NCBI GenBank assembly: GCA_965206775.1
Contig: CBDBKU010000003.1
Coordinates: 1,488,001-1,552,000, forward strand
Source of the DNA: VXMF01 sp965206775
Lineage (GTDB): Bacteria; Acidobacteriota; Terriglobia; Bryobacterales; UBA6623
Length of the DNA stretch: 64,000 nucleotides
Direction of reading: 5' to 3'
Shown here: positions 7,573-16,069 of the stretch, piece by piece
Numbering within the stretch: the first letter of the stretch is position 1
How the letters are laid out: each line of letters opens with the position of its first letter
Notes under the pieces: generated by a model
Databases searched by the model: none
What the model was told of the DNA's origin: nothing
The model's input: only the letters and a program-made list of their open reading frames with translations
Position numbers and translations under genes: made by a program

Positions 7573-8889
7573 ATGGATCGCATCGTAGATTTAATTCGAA
7601 GCAAGCGGTACGGCGAGGAAATTGCCCTCGAGGACTTCGAAAGGCTGATCAACGGATTTACGTTGAACGAAATACCAGACTCTCAGATGGGTGCTTTCCT
7701 GATGGCCGGGGTCTGCAACGGATTCAGTGCCAGCGAGTCGGCCTTTCTCACCTCCGCAATGCTGCGTTGCGGCGAGAAGCTCGACCTTGGGGGCCTCGAC
7801 AAGATGAAGGTCGACTGCTACTCCACGGGCGGGGTTGGCGACAAGACCACGCTCATCGCGGCGCCGGTCGCCGCGGCTGCGGGAGTGGCTGTGCCCATGA
7901 TCGTCGAGCGGGGTACCGGGCATGTGATCGGTTCCCTGGAGAAGCTGCAAGCGATCCCCGGCTTCCGAACCCAGCTGGAAGTAGCCGACTTCGCTGACCT
8001 CGTCACGGAATACGGCCTTGCGTTCGCCGAGCAGAGCAACGCGCTGGCTCCTGCCGACAAGCGGCTCTATGAACTGCGCGACGAGACTGCGACGGTCGAG
8101 TCCCTCGAGCTTATCGCAGCGTCGGCCATGTCGAAGAAGCTCGCGGAGGACTTAAACGGATTGATCGTTGATGTCAAGGTGAGTCAGGGCTCGCTGCTCT
8201 CTGGGCGGACCGAGGCCCGCCGGCTTGCCCAGCAGCTGATCAGTATTGGCCGCAAGCTCGACGTCAAGGTCCAGGTGCTGCTGACCGACATGGAGCAGCC
8301 GCTTGGATATACCGTCGGCAATGCCTTGGAGATCATGGAAATCTCCCAGACGCTTCAGGGCCAGGGCCCTCCCGATCTGGCTGGGCTGGCGGTTGAGATT
8401 GCCGCTCGCATGATTTTCATCTCCGACACTACGATCTCGATTGAGGGCGCTCGCGAGAAGGCGATGTCCGCCATCCAGGACGGATCGGCCCTTCAGGTTC
8501 TAGGCAACGTCATCGCCGCGCAGGGCGGCGACCCGAACGTGCTAACCGACTTCGAACAACTGCCCAATCCGCAGGGAGCCCTCGCCGTTGCGTCCCCGCG
8601 TGACGGATTCGTGAGCCGAATCAATGCGGAAGACATCGGCAGGGCTGCCGTGCTCCTCGGCGCCGGAAGGCAGGGCCCAGGTGAGGACGGCAAGCTTGAT
8701 CCGGCCGTGGGCGTCGTGCTAGAGGCGAAAGTCGGGCAGCAGGTGTTCAACAACTCGGGCCTGTGCGCTCTGTACTACAACGACGAGACGAATCTCGAGG
8801 AAGCGCAGCAACTGGTTGAAGATGCTTTCCGCATCTCGTCCCAGCCGCCGCAGCCGCGCGATCTGGTGATCGATCTGATCCAAGGCTGA
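7573..8889 (+). CDS. Thymidine/pyrimidine-nucleoside phosphorylase homologue with altered active site
   Basis: The 438-residue protein has the normal length and domain order: helical N-domain 1-65, alpha/beta phosphate-binding domain, and C-terminal PYNP domain from about 350. It shows 'STGGVGDKTTL' (84-94), 'LAPADKRLYELRDETATVES' and 'SAMSKKLAEDLNGLIVDVKV'. In the E. coli enzyme the substrate contacts are His85, Arg171, Ser186 and Lys190. Here the Arg ('YELRD'), Ser and Lys ('AASAMSKK') are kept, but the His of 'DKHSTGG' is Tyr83 ('DCYSTGG'), and the usual 'VGSGAFM' reads 'VSQGSLL'. The protein could phosphorolyse thymidine or uridine, or a different nucleoside. It starts at an ATG 184 bp after the phosphatase gene, so it may have its own promoter. 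Confidence 0.82.
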   Translation: MDRIVDLIRSKRYGEEIALEDFERLINGFTLNEIPDSQMGAFLMAGVCNGFSASESAFLTSAMLRCGEKLDLGGLDKMKVDCYSTGGVGDKTTLIAAPVAAAAGVAVPMIVERGTGHVIGSLEKLQAIPGFRTQLEVADFADLVTEYGLAFAEQSNALAPADKRLYELRDETATVESLELIAASAMSKKLAEDLNGLIVDVKVSQGSLLSGRTEARRLAQQLISIGRKLDVKVQVLLTDMEQPLGYTVGNALEIMEISQTLQGQGPPDLAGLAVEIAARMIFISDTTISIEGAREKAMSAIQDGSALQVLGNVIAAQGGDPNVLTDFEQLPNPQGALAVASPRDGFVSRINAEDIGRAAVLLGAGRQGPGEDGKLDPAVGVVLEAKVGQQVFNNSGLCALYYNDETNLEEAQQLVEDAFRISSQPPQPRDLVIDLIQG

Positions 8890-8915
8890 CAGAGCCAAAC
8901 GGTGCGGGTCCAGCC

Positions 8916-10529
8916 CTAGTCAGTTGCGGGTTGCGGCAAGCTGAACACGAATAGTCCGCCCCCAGCGGCAACGGCTATCATCTGCCTGCGATTGGCCTCG
9001 TAAGCGATGGGGCTCGCCTGCACTGTCGCGCCTAGGTTGATGCGCCAAAGCTCATTGCCTGATTCGGAATCCAGAGCCTTGAAGAAGCCGTCCGAGGTGC
9101 CCGCGAAAACGAGCTGCCCAGCGGTTGAGACCAGGCCGGCCCAGGCCGGCTTGAACAAGCGGTGTTCCCACTTGACCTCCGCCGTCACCGGATCGAACGC
9201 CCTCACCGCGCCGTACCAGTTGTGCATGGTGGGCTCGTTCACGAACATGCTGCCCCAGTAGCGCGTGCCGGGCGTGTATTCCGTTTCGCCCTTGTAGTAC
9301 GTGCTGCTGCCCTCGCGGCAGGAAACGTAGAGCAAGCCGGTGTCCGGGCTGTACGCGGGCGACATCCAGTTGGTTCCACCCGCCACGGTCGGGAAGACCT
9401 CGATGCCTTCCGCCGACGGCTCCATGCCTGGTCGCCGGATCGGCCGCCCTTCCTCGGAGATGCCGACCGCCCAGGTTTGCTTCACAAACTGCGTTGCCTT
9501 GAGGAATTCGCCGGTCTCGCGATCCAGCAAGTAGATGAAGCCGTTGCGGTTCGCAGTGACGAGCAGCTTGCGCCGCGCGCCGCGGTATTCCTTGTCGAGC
9601 AGCACCATGACCTGGGTAGCGTCCCAGTCGTGAACGTCGTGGGGAGTGAACTGGAAGTGCCACTTGCGCTTGCCGGTGTCGGCGTCAAGCGCGACTACCG
9701 AGTCCGAGAAGAGGTTGTCGCCCATGCGCACGTCGCCGTTCCAGTCCGGTCCGGGATTGCCCACTCCCCAGTAGACGAGACCGAGTTCGGGGTCGTAGCT
9801 CGGGGTGATCCAGATCGACGCCCCGCCCGTCTTCCAGGAATCGTCGGCCCATGTCTCGTGACCGTACTCGCCCGGGCCCGGCACCGTGTAGAAGCGCCAG
9901 CGACGCTCGCCAGTCTCGACGTCGAAAGCGTCGATGAACCCGCGGATGCCGTACTCGCCACCTGCGGTTCCGACCATCACCTTGTCCTTCACGACGAGCG
10001 GCGCATGAGTACCCGAATAGCCGAGCGAGTAGTCGATCATCTCGGTTTCCCAAAGGAGCCGTCCCGTCTTGCGATCAAGTGCGATGGTGTAGGCGTCTAG
10101 AGTTGCCATGAACAGTTGATCGCCCAGCACTGCGAGGCCGCGATTGACGAGCCCGCAGCAAGCGATCAGCTTGCTAGGCAAGCGGCGGGAGTACCGCCAG
10201 AGCCGTGCGCCGGTTTCGGCATCCAATGCGTAGACATCCCCGGGAGGAACCGTGATGTACATGATGCCGTCATGCACGAGCGGGGTGACTTCGAACTTCT
10301 CCGAGATCTTCTCTTGGAAGGCCCAGTCCAGTCGCAGGGACCGGACGTTCGAACGATCGATCTGGTCAAGCAGGCTGTGCCGGTGGCCCGAGTAACCGCC
10401 GTGGTAGTTCAGCCAGTCGGAAGCGACCCGCTCGTCCTGGAGCAGGTCCTCGTTCGTCACTTCGCCGGCTGCGAGACAGGCGCACAGAATCGTACCGGAA
10501 AGCATCCCTCGAGCGAATATGTATCTCAC
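8916..10529 (-). CDS. Periplasmic PQQ-dependent dehydrogenase
   Basis: An eight-bladed PQQ propeller of 537 residues. It has a signal peptide at about 8-21 (with 'LCAC', possibly a lipobox), repeated W-docking motifs such as 'ALDAETGARLWRY' and 'ALDRKTGRLLWE', and the adjacent Cys pair C124-C125 in 'ACCGLVNRG' that forms the vicinal disulfide of PQQ alcohol dehydrogenases. The 'RMGDNLFSDS' and 'PHDVHDWD' segments are the usual active-site and metal region. It would oxidise an alcohol or sugar in the periplasm and pass electrons to a cytochrome c. The GTG at 10529 overlaps the stop of the upstream cytochrome gene (GTGA at 10526-10529), so the two are translationally coupled and should work together. 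The open frame extends upstream to 10733 but only antisense-like sequence is there. Confidence 0.9.
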   Translation of the reverse strand: MRYIFARGMLSGTILCACLAAGEVTNEDLLQDERVASDWLNYHGGYSGHRHSLLDQIDRSNVRSLRLDWAFQEKISEKFEVTPLVHDGIMYITVPPGDVYALDAETGARLWRYSRRLPSKLIACCGLVNRGLAVLGDQLFMATLDAYTIALDRKTGRLLWETEMIDYSLGYSGTHAPLVVKDKVMVGTAGGEYGIRGFIDAFDVETGERRWRFYTVPGPGEYGHETWADDSWKTGGASIWITPSYDPELGLVYWGVGNPGPDWNGDVRMGDNLFSDSVVALDADTGKRKWHFQFTPHDVHDWDATQVMVLLDKEYRGARRKLLVTANRNGFIYLLDRETGEFLKATQFVKQTWAVGISEEGRPIRRPGMEPSAEGIEVFPTVAGGTNWMSPAYSPDTGLLYVSCREGSSTYYKGETEYTPGTRYWGSMFVNEPTMHNWYGAVRAFDPVTAEVKWEHRLFKPAWAGLVSTAGQLVFAGTSDGFFKALDSESGNELWRINLGATVQASPIAYEANRRQMIAVAAGGGLFVFSLPQPATD

Positions 10530-11320
10530 CGCGCGTTCTCCTTGGCTGTGCCGCTCAAGGTGCAGAGATAGGCGATCAGATTGTCCATGTCGACCTCGCT
10601 GAGTAGATCGCCGTAAGCGGGCATGAGCGATTCCTCCGGGTGCTCGAGTGACTTGAGATCCGCCTTGCGGAAGGAGCGCATGTCTTCTGACCGATCCATG
10701 ACGAATATGTGGTAGGCGTTCTCGTTCATCCAAGCGCCCTCGACCTGTTCGCCGTCGGCAGTGACGATGCGTACCGTACGATATCGCTCCGCGATATTGC
10801 TTGCCGGTTCGACCAGAGCCCTGCGCAGTTGGTCATTCGAGAATGTCACGCCGGCATAGGTCATGTCAGGCCCGAGCCTGCCGCCCTTGTTTCCAACCGT
10901 GTGGCAGGCGAGACAGGATCCCTTGGCATCGAAGACCTGCTTGCCGGCTGCGGCGTCGCCCGATCCTGCCTCGCACGATTCGCTGGCTGTCGCGGCGAAG
11001 GCTCGCACGAAGAGGAGGATCTTCCATATGTCGTCCTCATCAAGCCAGAGGCCAGGCATGTCGGTGCCGGGAATGCCCGCCTCGATGAGATCGAACAGTT
11101 CGGCATCGGAATTGCCACGCACATACGTCCTGCGCGCTAGGCGCGCACCGCGCCCGGTCGTGCCTTCCATTCCGTGACAGACGCCGCAGTTGATCCGATA
11201 GAGGCGTTTGCCTTCCTCGAAGTCCTCGGCGGAACTCATAGGGTTCGTCTCGTGCGTACGCGCCGCCGACAAGATGAGCGGGAGACCGAAGAGCAGGGCG
11301 AAATACCGCAGATGCCGCAT
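10526..11320 (-). CDS. Di-heme cytochrome c, electron acceptor of the PQQ dehydrogenase
   Basis: The 264-residue exported protein has a signal peptide (3-20) and two CxxCH haem sites, C45-GV-C48-H49 and C136-LA-C139-H140, each followed by a Met-containing loop ('GTDMPG' near 86 and 'ESLMPAYG' near 232) that could supply the axial ligand. A beta-rich insertion ('VRIVTADGEQVEGAWMNEN') sits in the second half; it is common in cytochromes partnered with PQQ dehydrogenases in Acidobacteriota and Planctomycetota. I choose the ATG at 11318-11320 rather than 11330-11332 because it directly precedes the signal peptide. First gene of a two-gene operon; its stop overlaps the GTG of the dehydrogenase. 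Confidence 0.92.
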   Translation of the reverse strand: MRHLRYFALLFGLPLILSAARTHETNPMSSAEDFEEGKRLYRINCGVCHGMEGTTGRGARLARRTYVRGNSDAELFDLIEAGIPGTDMPGLWLDEDDIWKILLFVRAFAATASESCEAGSGDAAAGKQVFDAKGSCLACHTVGNKGGRLGPDMTYAGVTFSNDQLRRALVEPASNIAERYRTVRIVTADGEQVEGAWMNENAYHIFVMDRSEDMRSFRKADLKSLEHPEESLMPAYGDLLSEVDMDNLIAYLCTLSGTAKENAR

Positions 11321-11909
11321 AGGCAGTACCAAATAACTCTAGCAGATTGAACCACTTGAACTGGCTGACGGTAACTCTCGACGCGAACCTCGACAGGTCG
11401 AGTTGAACAGGCGATGGCGAGGCAGGGGCCGTCCAAGCCCACTTGCAGCTTGGGCCCATTGCGAGCCGGATCGCCCGTTCGCTCTAGCACCGGAGGAACG
11501 CTACTTCGTAGCTATGCGTTCCACGGTACGAAGTAAGAAACTACCGGTAGCGGCGCCGCAGGCAGGGGGCTATGGCGATCCAGGAGCACCAGTCAGTCGA
11601 AGCAGCTACACCAAGGCACTGCTTAGCCTATTGTTCGCACGAGAAACCGGTCGAATCGGGTTGGTCCCTGCTCAAGCTCGACCGTTTCGGAAGGCTCATA
11701 AGACCCGTTGCTGAACCGACCGCAACAGCCGTCCGAGACTTTCTTGCCGCGGCCACCCTAGTCGGGGATCTGCTCCCGTTCACTGCTCGAAGCTCTGGGC
11801 GTAAGGCTCTGCACTCCCTATCGCGCGGGAAGCCGTGTTGGATGCAAAATATTTGCTAACTGCGACCACGGAGCCGTTACGGGAAAGCCGCTCTAGCGCC
11901 AGTACCGGT
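11321..11909. other. 589-bp divergent intergenic region
   Basis: This lies between the divergently transcribed cytochrome c gene and the di-heme peroxidase gene and must contain both promoters. Short open frames here show no domain, signal peptide or ribosome-binding site. No repeat or hairpin of note was seen. Confidence 0.5.
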
Positions 11910-13241
11910 ATGCGCTGCTCTAGGAATTCTGCTGCCAACGAACCGTCGATTTGCGACAAGTTTCTGGAACGATTCGGCTGCTCGACTGTCCTCTTGCTCT
12001 TAGCGAGCGGGGCGCTTCTTGGGGCTGATCTGCAAGCTGGTCCGGACTTGCCCGACGTTCCGTTCGACTATGCAGGCATCGTTCTGCCGGATCACTATTG
12101 GTCCAACAACTTTCCCGGTGGAAGGCGGAATCGCGCCGCGGCCATCGACTACGACAACACGCCGGCCAACAACGCAGTTACTAACGATGGTGCCACGTTG
12201 GGCCGCGTCTTGTTCTACGACAGGAAGCTCAGCGCCAACGGTACGATTGCGTGCTCGTCGTGCCACATCCAAAGGCATGGATTTACTGATCCTAAGAAAT
12301 TGAGCAAAGGCTTCGAGGGCGGTCTCACAAGACGGCACTCGATGAGCCTAATCAACGCTCGCTTCTATGGGGCGGGAAAGTTCTTCTGGGACGAACGCGC
12401 AGCAACACTGGAAGATCAAGTGCTGATGCCGTTCCAAGACCCGCTGGAAATGAGACTGACGCTGGCACAGCTCGAGAACCTAGTGCGGGCGCAACCCTAC
12501 TACACAACTCTGTTCGAGGCTGCATTTGGATCGCCGAGGATCGATTCGCATCGAATATCGCGAGCTCTAGCCCAGTTCGTGCGCAGCATCGTGAGCTTCA
12601 ATTCCAGGTACGACCAAGGGAGAGTCCTGGTCGGCAGTCCGGTCGCAGACTTCCCGAACTTCAGCGATCAGGAGAATCAGGGGAAGCGAATCTTTATGAC
12701 GAACGGAGGAATCGGGCGGACACCTTGCACGGTCTGCCACAGCAGCGAATCGTTTTCCTTAGTGGCTCCCCGTGGCAATCGGAATCGCCTCACAGGGGCG
12801 TCCAACAACGGGCTGGATGCCATTTCGGTTGCGGACCGCGGCATTGCTGAGACAACGAACAATCGCCGGGACACGGGCAAGTTCAAGTCTCCGTCTCTGC
12901 GCAATGTGGGTGTGGGCGCTCCGTACATGCACGACGGCCGCTTCGCCACATTGGAAGAAGTGATTGATCACTACAGCACCGGTATCAAGGCTCACCCCAA
13001 TGTGTCCGCCGCATTGCGCGAGAACAATAGAACACCGGAAGGGTACAACTTCTCGACACAAGAAAAGGCAGCGCTGGTCGCCTTCTTGCACACCCTGACC
13101 GACGCCACGCTTCTGTCCGAAGAGAAATTCTCGGATCCGTTCATTGACCCGCATGTGCCAGGGAAACCTGCAATCGTCAACAGTGCCGACGCAGGCCATG
13201 TAGTCCGGAGCAGACCTCGGTCACGACAACGACCGCGCTGA
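11910..13241 (+). CDS. Di-heme cytochrome c peroxidase family protein (MauG/CCP)
   Basis: The 443-residue protein has a signal peptide whose hydrophobic core is 'STVLLLLASGALLGAD' (about 25-40). Two haem c sites follow, C115-SS-C118-H119 and C273-TV-C276-H277. Family motifs include 'LGRVLFYDRKLSANGTIAC', 'NARFYGAGKFFWDERAATL' and 'PSLRNVGVGAPYMHDGRFA', the last being the conserved C-terminal 'R.....PY.H.G.F.TL.E' of the family. Members reduce H2O2 with electrons from small cytochromes or oxidise protein or small-molecule substrates. The ATG at 11910 is preferred over the ATG at 11835, which adds 25 residues before the signal peptide. It is divergent from the cytochrome/PQQ operon and could share an electron donor with it; that link is inferred from position only. 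Confidence 0.9.
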   Translation: MRCSRNSAANEPSICDKFLERFGCSTVLLLLASGALLGADLQAGPDLPDVPFDYAGIVLPDHYWSNNFPGGRRNRAAAIDYDNTPANNAVTNDGATLGRVLFYDRKLSANGTIACSSCHIQRHGFTDPKKLSKGFEGGLTRRHSMSLINARFYGAGKFFWDERAATLEDQVLMPFQDPLEMRLTLAQLENLVRAQPYYTTLFEAAFGSPRIDSHRISRALAQFVRSIVSFNSRYDQGRVLVGSPVADFPNFSDQENQGKRIFMTNGGIGRTPCTVCHSSESFSLVAPRGNRNRLTGASNNGLDAISVADRGIAETTNNRRDTGKFKSPSLRNVGVGAPYMHDGRFATLEEVIDHYSTGIKAHPNVSAALRENNRTPEGYNFSTQEKAALVAFLHTLTDATLLSEEKFSDPFIDPHVPGKPAIVNSADAGHVVRSRPRSRQRPR

Positions 13242-13754
13242 GACAGGAGCGTCCGGCGCAGAACGGCAGGATTAGGGGCAGCCGCGCTCTGCCGCGATCA
13301 CGCAAGTCCGGCTGGATTCGCTCGCTTGCGCAGACCATAGGCGCGCTTCATCCGGATGACTCCCTCGGAGGCATGGGACCTGGCGGCTAGGAGCGTGCAG
13401 GCTGACCAGATCTTCTGATGCGGGGGCTGTGGGCTCCTTTGTTCCGTTCAGTTGGCTGCTTGGGATCAACATCGTCCACGCCTCGCGCCTTAGATTGACC
13501 GGATCGCTCTCGCTCCGGCCGGCGCCCTCGCTCAAGTGCCGTGCCGCGACCGGCCGCACGGGCGCCATTGTGATCTTCGACGGGGCCTCTGGATCGACGA
13601 CCTCAGCGCGACGGTACTAGCCCGACCTGCTCATGAGCTAGATTCTGAGGCGATTGGTCCGTTTGGGATGGCTGGGTAGCATCGCAATGTAGCGTGGAGT
13701 AACGGATCCGAGCAGGCGCTTGTTGAGGGCCGCCCGATTCCCGGTTGATTCCGC
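13242..13754. other. 513-bp region without a convincing gene
   Basis: Only short frames are present. One minus-strand frame near 13300-13390 reads 'SEGVIRMKRAYGLRKR', faintly like the C-terminus of an ISL3-type transposase, but nothing upstream supports it, so I do not call an element. Confidence 0.4.
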
Positions 13755-13991
13755 TTATTTTGCCGCGCCACCCGGTTTGGGGACGTAGGGGTCCTGGCGC
13801 CTGCTGAAGGGGCGCGACAAGATTTCGGGAGCGCGATTGGCTACCAGCGCAGCGGCAGGTTCTGCAGGCGCGGCAGCGCCTGACCAAATAGGCTCGCTGG
13901 ACGGCGTCCCAGGCCCTCGAGACGCCCGCGGGCATCTCGAGGGCCTCACCTCCCGCCGGCGGCACTCCTTGTCCCTTGTACTCTTTTTCAT
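13755..13991 (-). CDS. Small basic hypothetical protein, 78 residues
   Basis: The frame opens at an ATG with an AAGGAG sequence 9 nt upstream, one of the best ribosome-binding sites in the window, and starts 'MKKSTRDKECRRREV'. The product is rich in Arg, Pro, Ser and Ala, has no membrane segment or signal peptide, and ends 'YVPKPGGAAK'. I do not recognise a family. A perfect 12-bp inverted repeat (13911-13922 with 13935-13946) lies inside it, so the region may encode a structured RNA instead. A competing frame starting at ATG 13997 uses the same Shine-Dalgarno less well. The DUF2569-like gene lies about 100 bp upstream on the same strand. Confidence 0.4.
   Translation of the reverse strand: MKKSTRDKECRRREVRPSRCPRASRGPGTPSSEPIWSGAAAPAEPAAALVANRAPEILSRPFSRRQDPYVPKPGGAAK
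13911..13946. repeat. Perfect 12-bp inverted repeat with 12-nt loop
   Basis: The arms aggccctcgaga (13911-13922) and tctcgagggcct (13935-13946) are perfect complements. It lacks a following U-run on either strand, so it is not a classical terminator. It lies within the putative 78-residue ORF. Confidence 0.7.
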
Positions 13992-14091
13992 GGTGCATGT
14001 CTCCTTCTTTTTGCGGAAACAAGTACAACGACTATCGTCGCTGAGACACGCCACGTCCCCTCAGGTCACACACAGCTTCCGCAGATAGCTC

Positions 14092-14349
14092 TTAGCGCGT
14101 CGGCCTGAACCGCATGGGGAAGGTATTCCTGACTCTTTCCGATTCCCTGAAGTACTTCGTCCAGACTGCTGCCCAGATCAGGGAGAACGACACGATCCCC
14201 GCAAGAGTCAGAATTGCGACCTGAAGTTGCTCTCCTCCCAGAGGCGGCTGTCCGTCAAGGAACCATCCTGACAGCCCCATCGAATAGACAGCCATCGGAG
14301 GGACGGACCCGATAGCGTAGACCAAGAGCCAGCCGCTGATTCCTCTCAC
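14092..14349 (-). CDS. Small two-segment membrane protein, DUF2569-like
   Basis: The 85-residue protein begins 'MRGISGWLLVYAIGSVPP' and has two hydrophobic stretches, at about 5-25 and 42-62, separated by a polar loop ('GWFLDGQPPLGGEQ'). It ends with a basic cytoplasmic tail. The 'GISGWLLVYAIG' start is reminiscent of DUF2569 membrane proteins, but those usually have four segments, so this may be a relative or a truncated form. The GTG start at 14347-14349 is supported by AGAGGAGA about 5 nt upstream; the TTG at 14367 is less likely. Function unknown. It precedes the small basic ORF on the same strand. Confidence 0.65.
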   Translation of the reverse strand: MRGISGWLLVYAIGSVPPMAVYSMGLSGWFLDGQPPLGGEQLQVAILTLAGIVSFSLIWAAVWTKYFRESERVRNTFPMRFRPTR

Positions 14350-14512
14350 GTTGTCTCCTCTTGTCAATGGGCCGCTCCGTCGTTGTCGGCACCGAGGATA
14401 TCATTCGAGTCCCTCGGCTCTCCTTTGTCGCGAGGTCTACCCCCAGCGAGCGGGTCAGTCCGCCCTGTAGAAACACGAACATGGCCTACGAGCGACGCAG
14501 CAAGGGAATCGG

Positions 14513-14770
14513 TCACGAAGGACAGCATGGCAAGGTAGGTACCGGCGTTGTTTCGTCGATGAGGCCCTGCACGTGTGCAGCCACTAGCACCTCCACCGGA
14601 TGCCCTCTCCACCGCGGCCCGCGGTGATCCCGGAAACAGGCGCTCAGCCGTCGGAACACCCCCGTCCGCAGCGCCAGTTTCCGCAGCAGCAACCGGCCGC
14701 CATCCGACCCGAGTTCCCCGCCGTCAAACTGACCGAGTACTCGCTGCCCGTGCGAGCGTTCAGACTCCAA
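14513..14770 (-). pseudogene. IS1380-family transposase remnant (N-terminal fragment)
   Basis: About 70 residues match the start of IS1380-type transposases: 'GQFDGGELGSDGGRLLLRKL', then 'RLSACFRDHRGPRWRGHPVE', which contains the first catalytic Asp region (FDGG) and the conserved 'DHRDP' block. The frame runs into a stop after 'VQGLIDE', where an intact transposase would continue for more than 300 residues. No inverted repeats or other parts of the element were found nearby, so this is a dead fragment. The TTG at 14770 is only the start of the open frame. Confidence 0.75.
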
Positions 14771-15058
14771 GTGTCTTGTGGTTCATTCTGTAGCTTTAGG
14801 GCCCACCCCCTCTTTCCCGGTAAGTTGTTGGAAGTAAAGCAATTATATTGTAGGAGACGGCCTTATGCCGTGCTGCTCTTGGGAAATCCGGGCTACAGCT
14901 GCAGCGCTCTGCCGTCCACCCGCCCTGCAAGCGAATCTCGCCAAGTTTCCTAGTCCCATCGTGCTTGCGAATGACGGAATCTTCACCCTCCGCTTAAACG
15001 GAGGTTTCCTTCGAAGGCGGCAAGACGGAAACTCCGGCGAGATTCATCGAGACGGACG
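14771..15058. other. Intergenic region downstream of the isomerase gene
   Basis: No gene seen in these 288 bases. They separate the IS1380 fragment from the end of the isomerase gene and may contain the lost part of the insertion, since the first 80 bases are locally richer in A+T. Confidence 0.4.
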
Positions 15059-15994
15059 CTATCCGAACGCGTCTCGCAGCACGCGATAGCTCTCGGCAAC
15101 CGCCTGCTCGGCGGGAGCCTCGCCCTCCATCTCGAGCGAGATGTAGCCCTGGAATCCGGCGTCGCGGACGATTCCCGCGATGCGCGGATAGTCCAAGTCC
15201 AACGTGTACCAGACTCCGCCCCCTGGGTAGGTCTTCGCCTGAATGATCGTGGCGTGCGGCGCGAGCTGCTCGATCTGCGGGTATGGATCCCCGACATAGT
15301 TGCCGGTGTCCATGTTGATTCCGAGCCAAGGATCGCCGACCTCGCGATGAATGCGGAGCAGCACGTCGACCTTGGTTGAAAGCCCCCAGTGGTTCTCTAG
15401 CGCCATCACGACGCCCGCCTCTGCGGCGTGCGGCAGGCACTCCCTAATCGAATCGACACACCAGCCGATGGCGTCCTCGTCGGCGTAGCCGTCAAGCGCG
15501 GGCTCTTGGCCGTTGGCCGCCATGAGGTCGTCGAAGGACCGGATCGTGCCCCACCGTCCGGTGTTGAGCCGGATCGCCGGAATTCCCATCTGGTGCGCCA
15601 GGTCGATGCAGTGCTTCGTGTGGTCGACAGCTTCCTGTCGCTTGGCTTCGCTCGGATCCACGAAGTCCTGATGAATCGAAAGCATGATCAGGTCCAATCC
15701 GGATTCCCAAGCACGGCGCTTCAGGCTGTTCATATACGTCGTCGATTCTTCCTGCATCTGCCGATGCAGGATCTCGACCCCGTCAAAGCCAAGTTCCGCA
15801 GCGTGGTCGATGACCTTCTCGATCGGGTATTTCTCTGCGGAGAAGTGCCAGTAGGAGTACGACGAGACGCCCAGCCGGATGCGCTTCCCGGGCGGAGCCG
15901 GCTCGGCTTCTGGACTGGGGGAGGCACAGGACGCGCCCAAAGCTGCGACGCCGCCCGCGTGTAGCAGGCTGCGTCGCGTAGGCTGCCATTGCAT
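15059..15994 (-). CDS. Tat-exported sugar phosphate isomerase/epimerase-like TIM barrel
   Basis: The 311-residue protein starts with a Tat-like leader, 'TRRSLLHAGGVAALGASCAS', that also carries a possible lipobox Cys. An AP-endonuclease-2/xylose-isomerase-like barrel follows. Metal-site features include 'ELGFDGVEILH', a conserved Glu in 'VVMALENHWG', His/Asp in 'GINMDTGNYVGDPYP' and the C-terminal Glu in 'GYISLEMEGEAP'. Such proteins isomerise or epimerise keto-sugars using a divalent metal; exported versions are abundant in Acidobacteriota and Planctomycetota and their substrates are mostly unknown. I choose the ATG at 15992-15994; the frame opens at 16015. It lies 75 bp behind the formaldehyde dehydrogenase gene with a strong hairpin in between. 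Confidence 0.85.
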   Translation of the reverse strand: MQWQPTRRSLLHAGGVAALGASCASPSPEAEPAPPGKRIRLGVSSYSYWHFSAEKYPIEKVIDHAAELGFDGVEILHRQMQEESTTYMNSLKRRAWESGLDLIMLSIHQDFVDPSEAKRQEAVDHTKHCIDLAHQMGIPAIRLNTGRWGTIRSFDDLMAANGQEPALDGYADEDAIGWCVDSIRECLPHAAEAGVVMALENHWGLSTKVDVLLRIHREVGDPWLGINMDTGNYVGDPYPQIEQLAPHATIIQAKTYPGGGVWYTLDLDYPRIAGIVRDAGFQGYISLEMEGEAPAEQAVAESYRVLRDAFG

Positions 15995-16009
15995 GGCTCT
16001 TATCGTACA

Positions 16010-16044
16010 TGGCACGGCGACGGGCGATGCCCGTCGCCGTGCCA
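16010..16044 (-). terminator. 16-bp perfect hairpin between fdhA-like and isomerase genes
   Basis: Arms at 16010-16025 and 16029-16044 are perfect complements separated by a 3-nt loop. In the direction of the two minus-strand genes it follows the stop at 16070 and precedes the ATG at 15994. There is no U-run after it, so it may act as a terminator, a mRNA-stability element or a translational block rather than a standard intrinsic terminator. Confidence 0.6.
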
Positions 16045-16069
16045 GTCGCTCTTGGAAGCGGTCGAGGTG

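Noticed and set aside
13300..13400. Possible ISL3-type transposase tail
   Set aside because: Only about 12 residues resemble the family and no other part or inverted repeat is visible.
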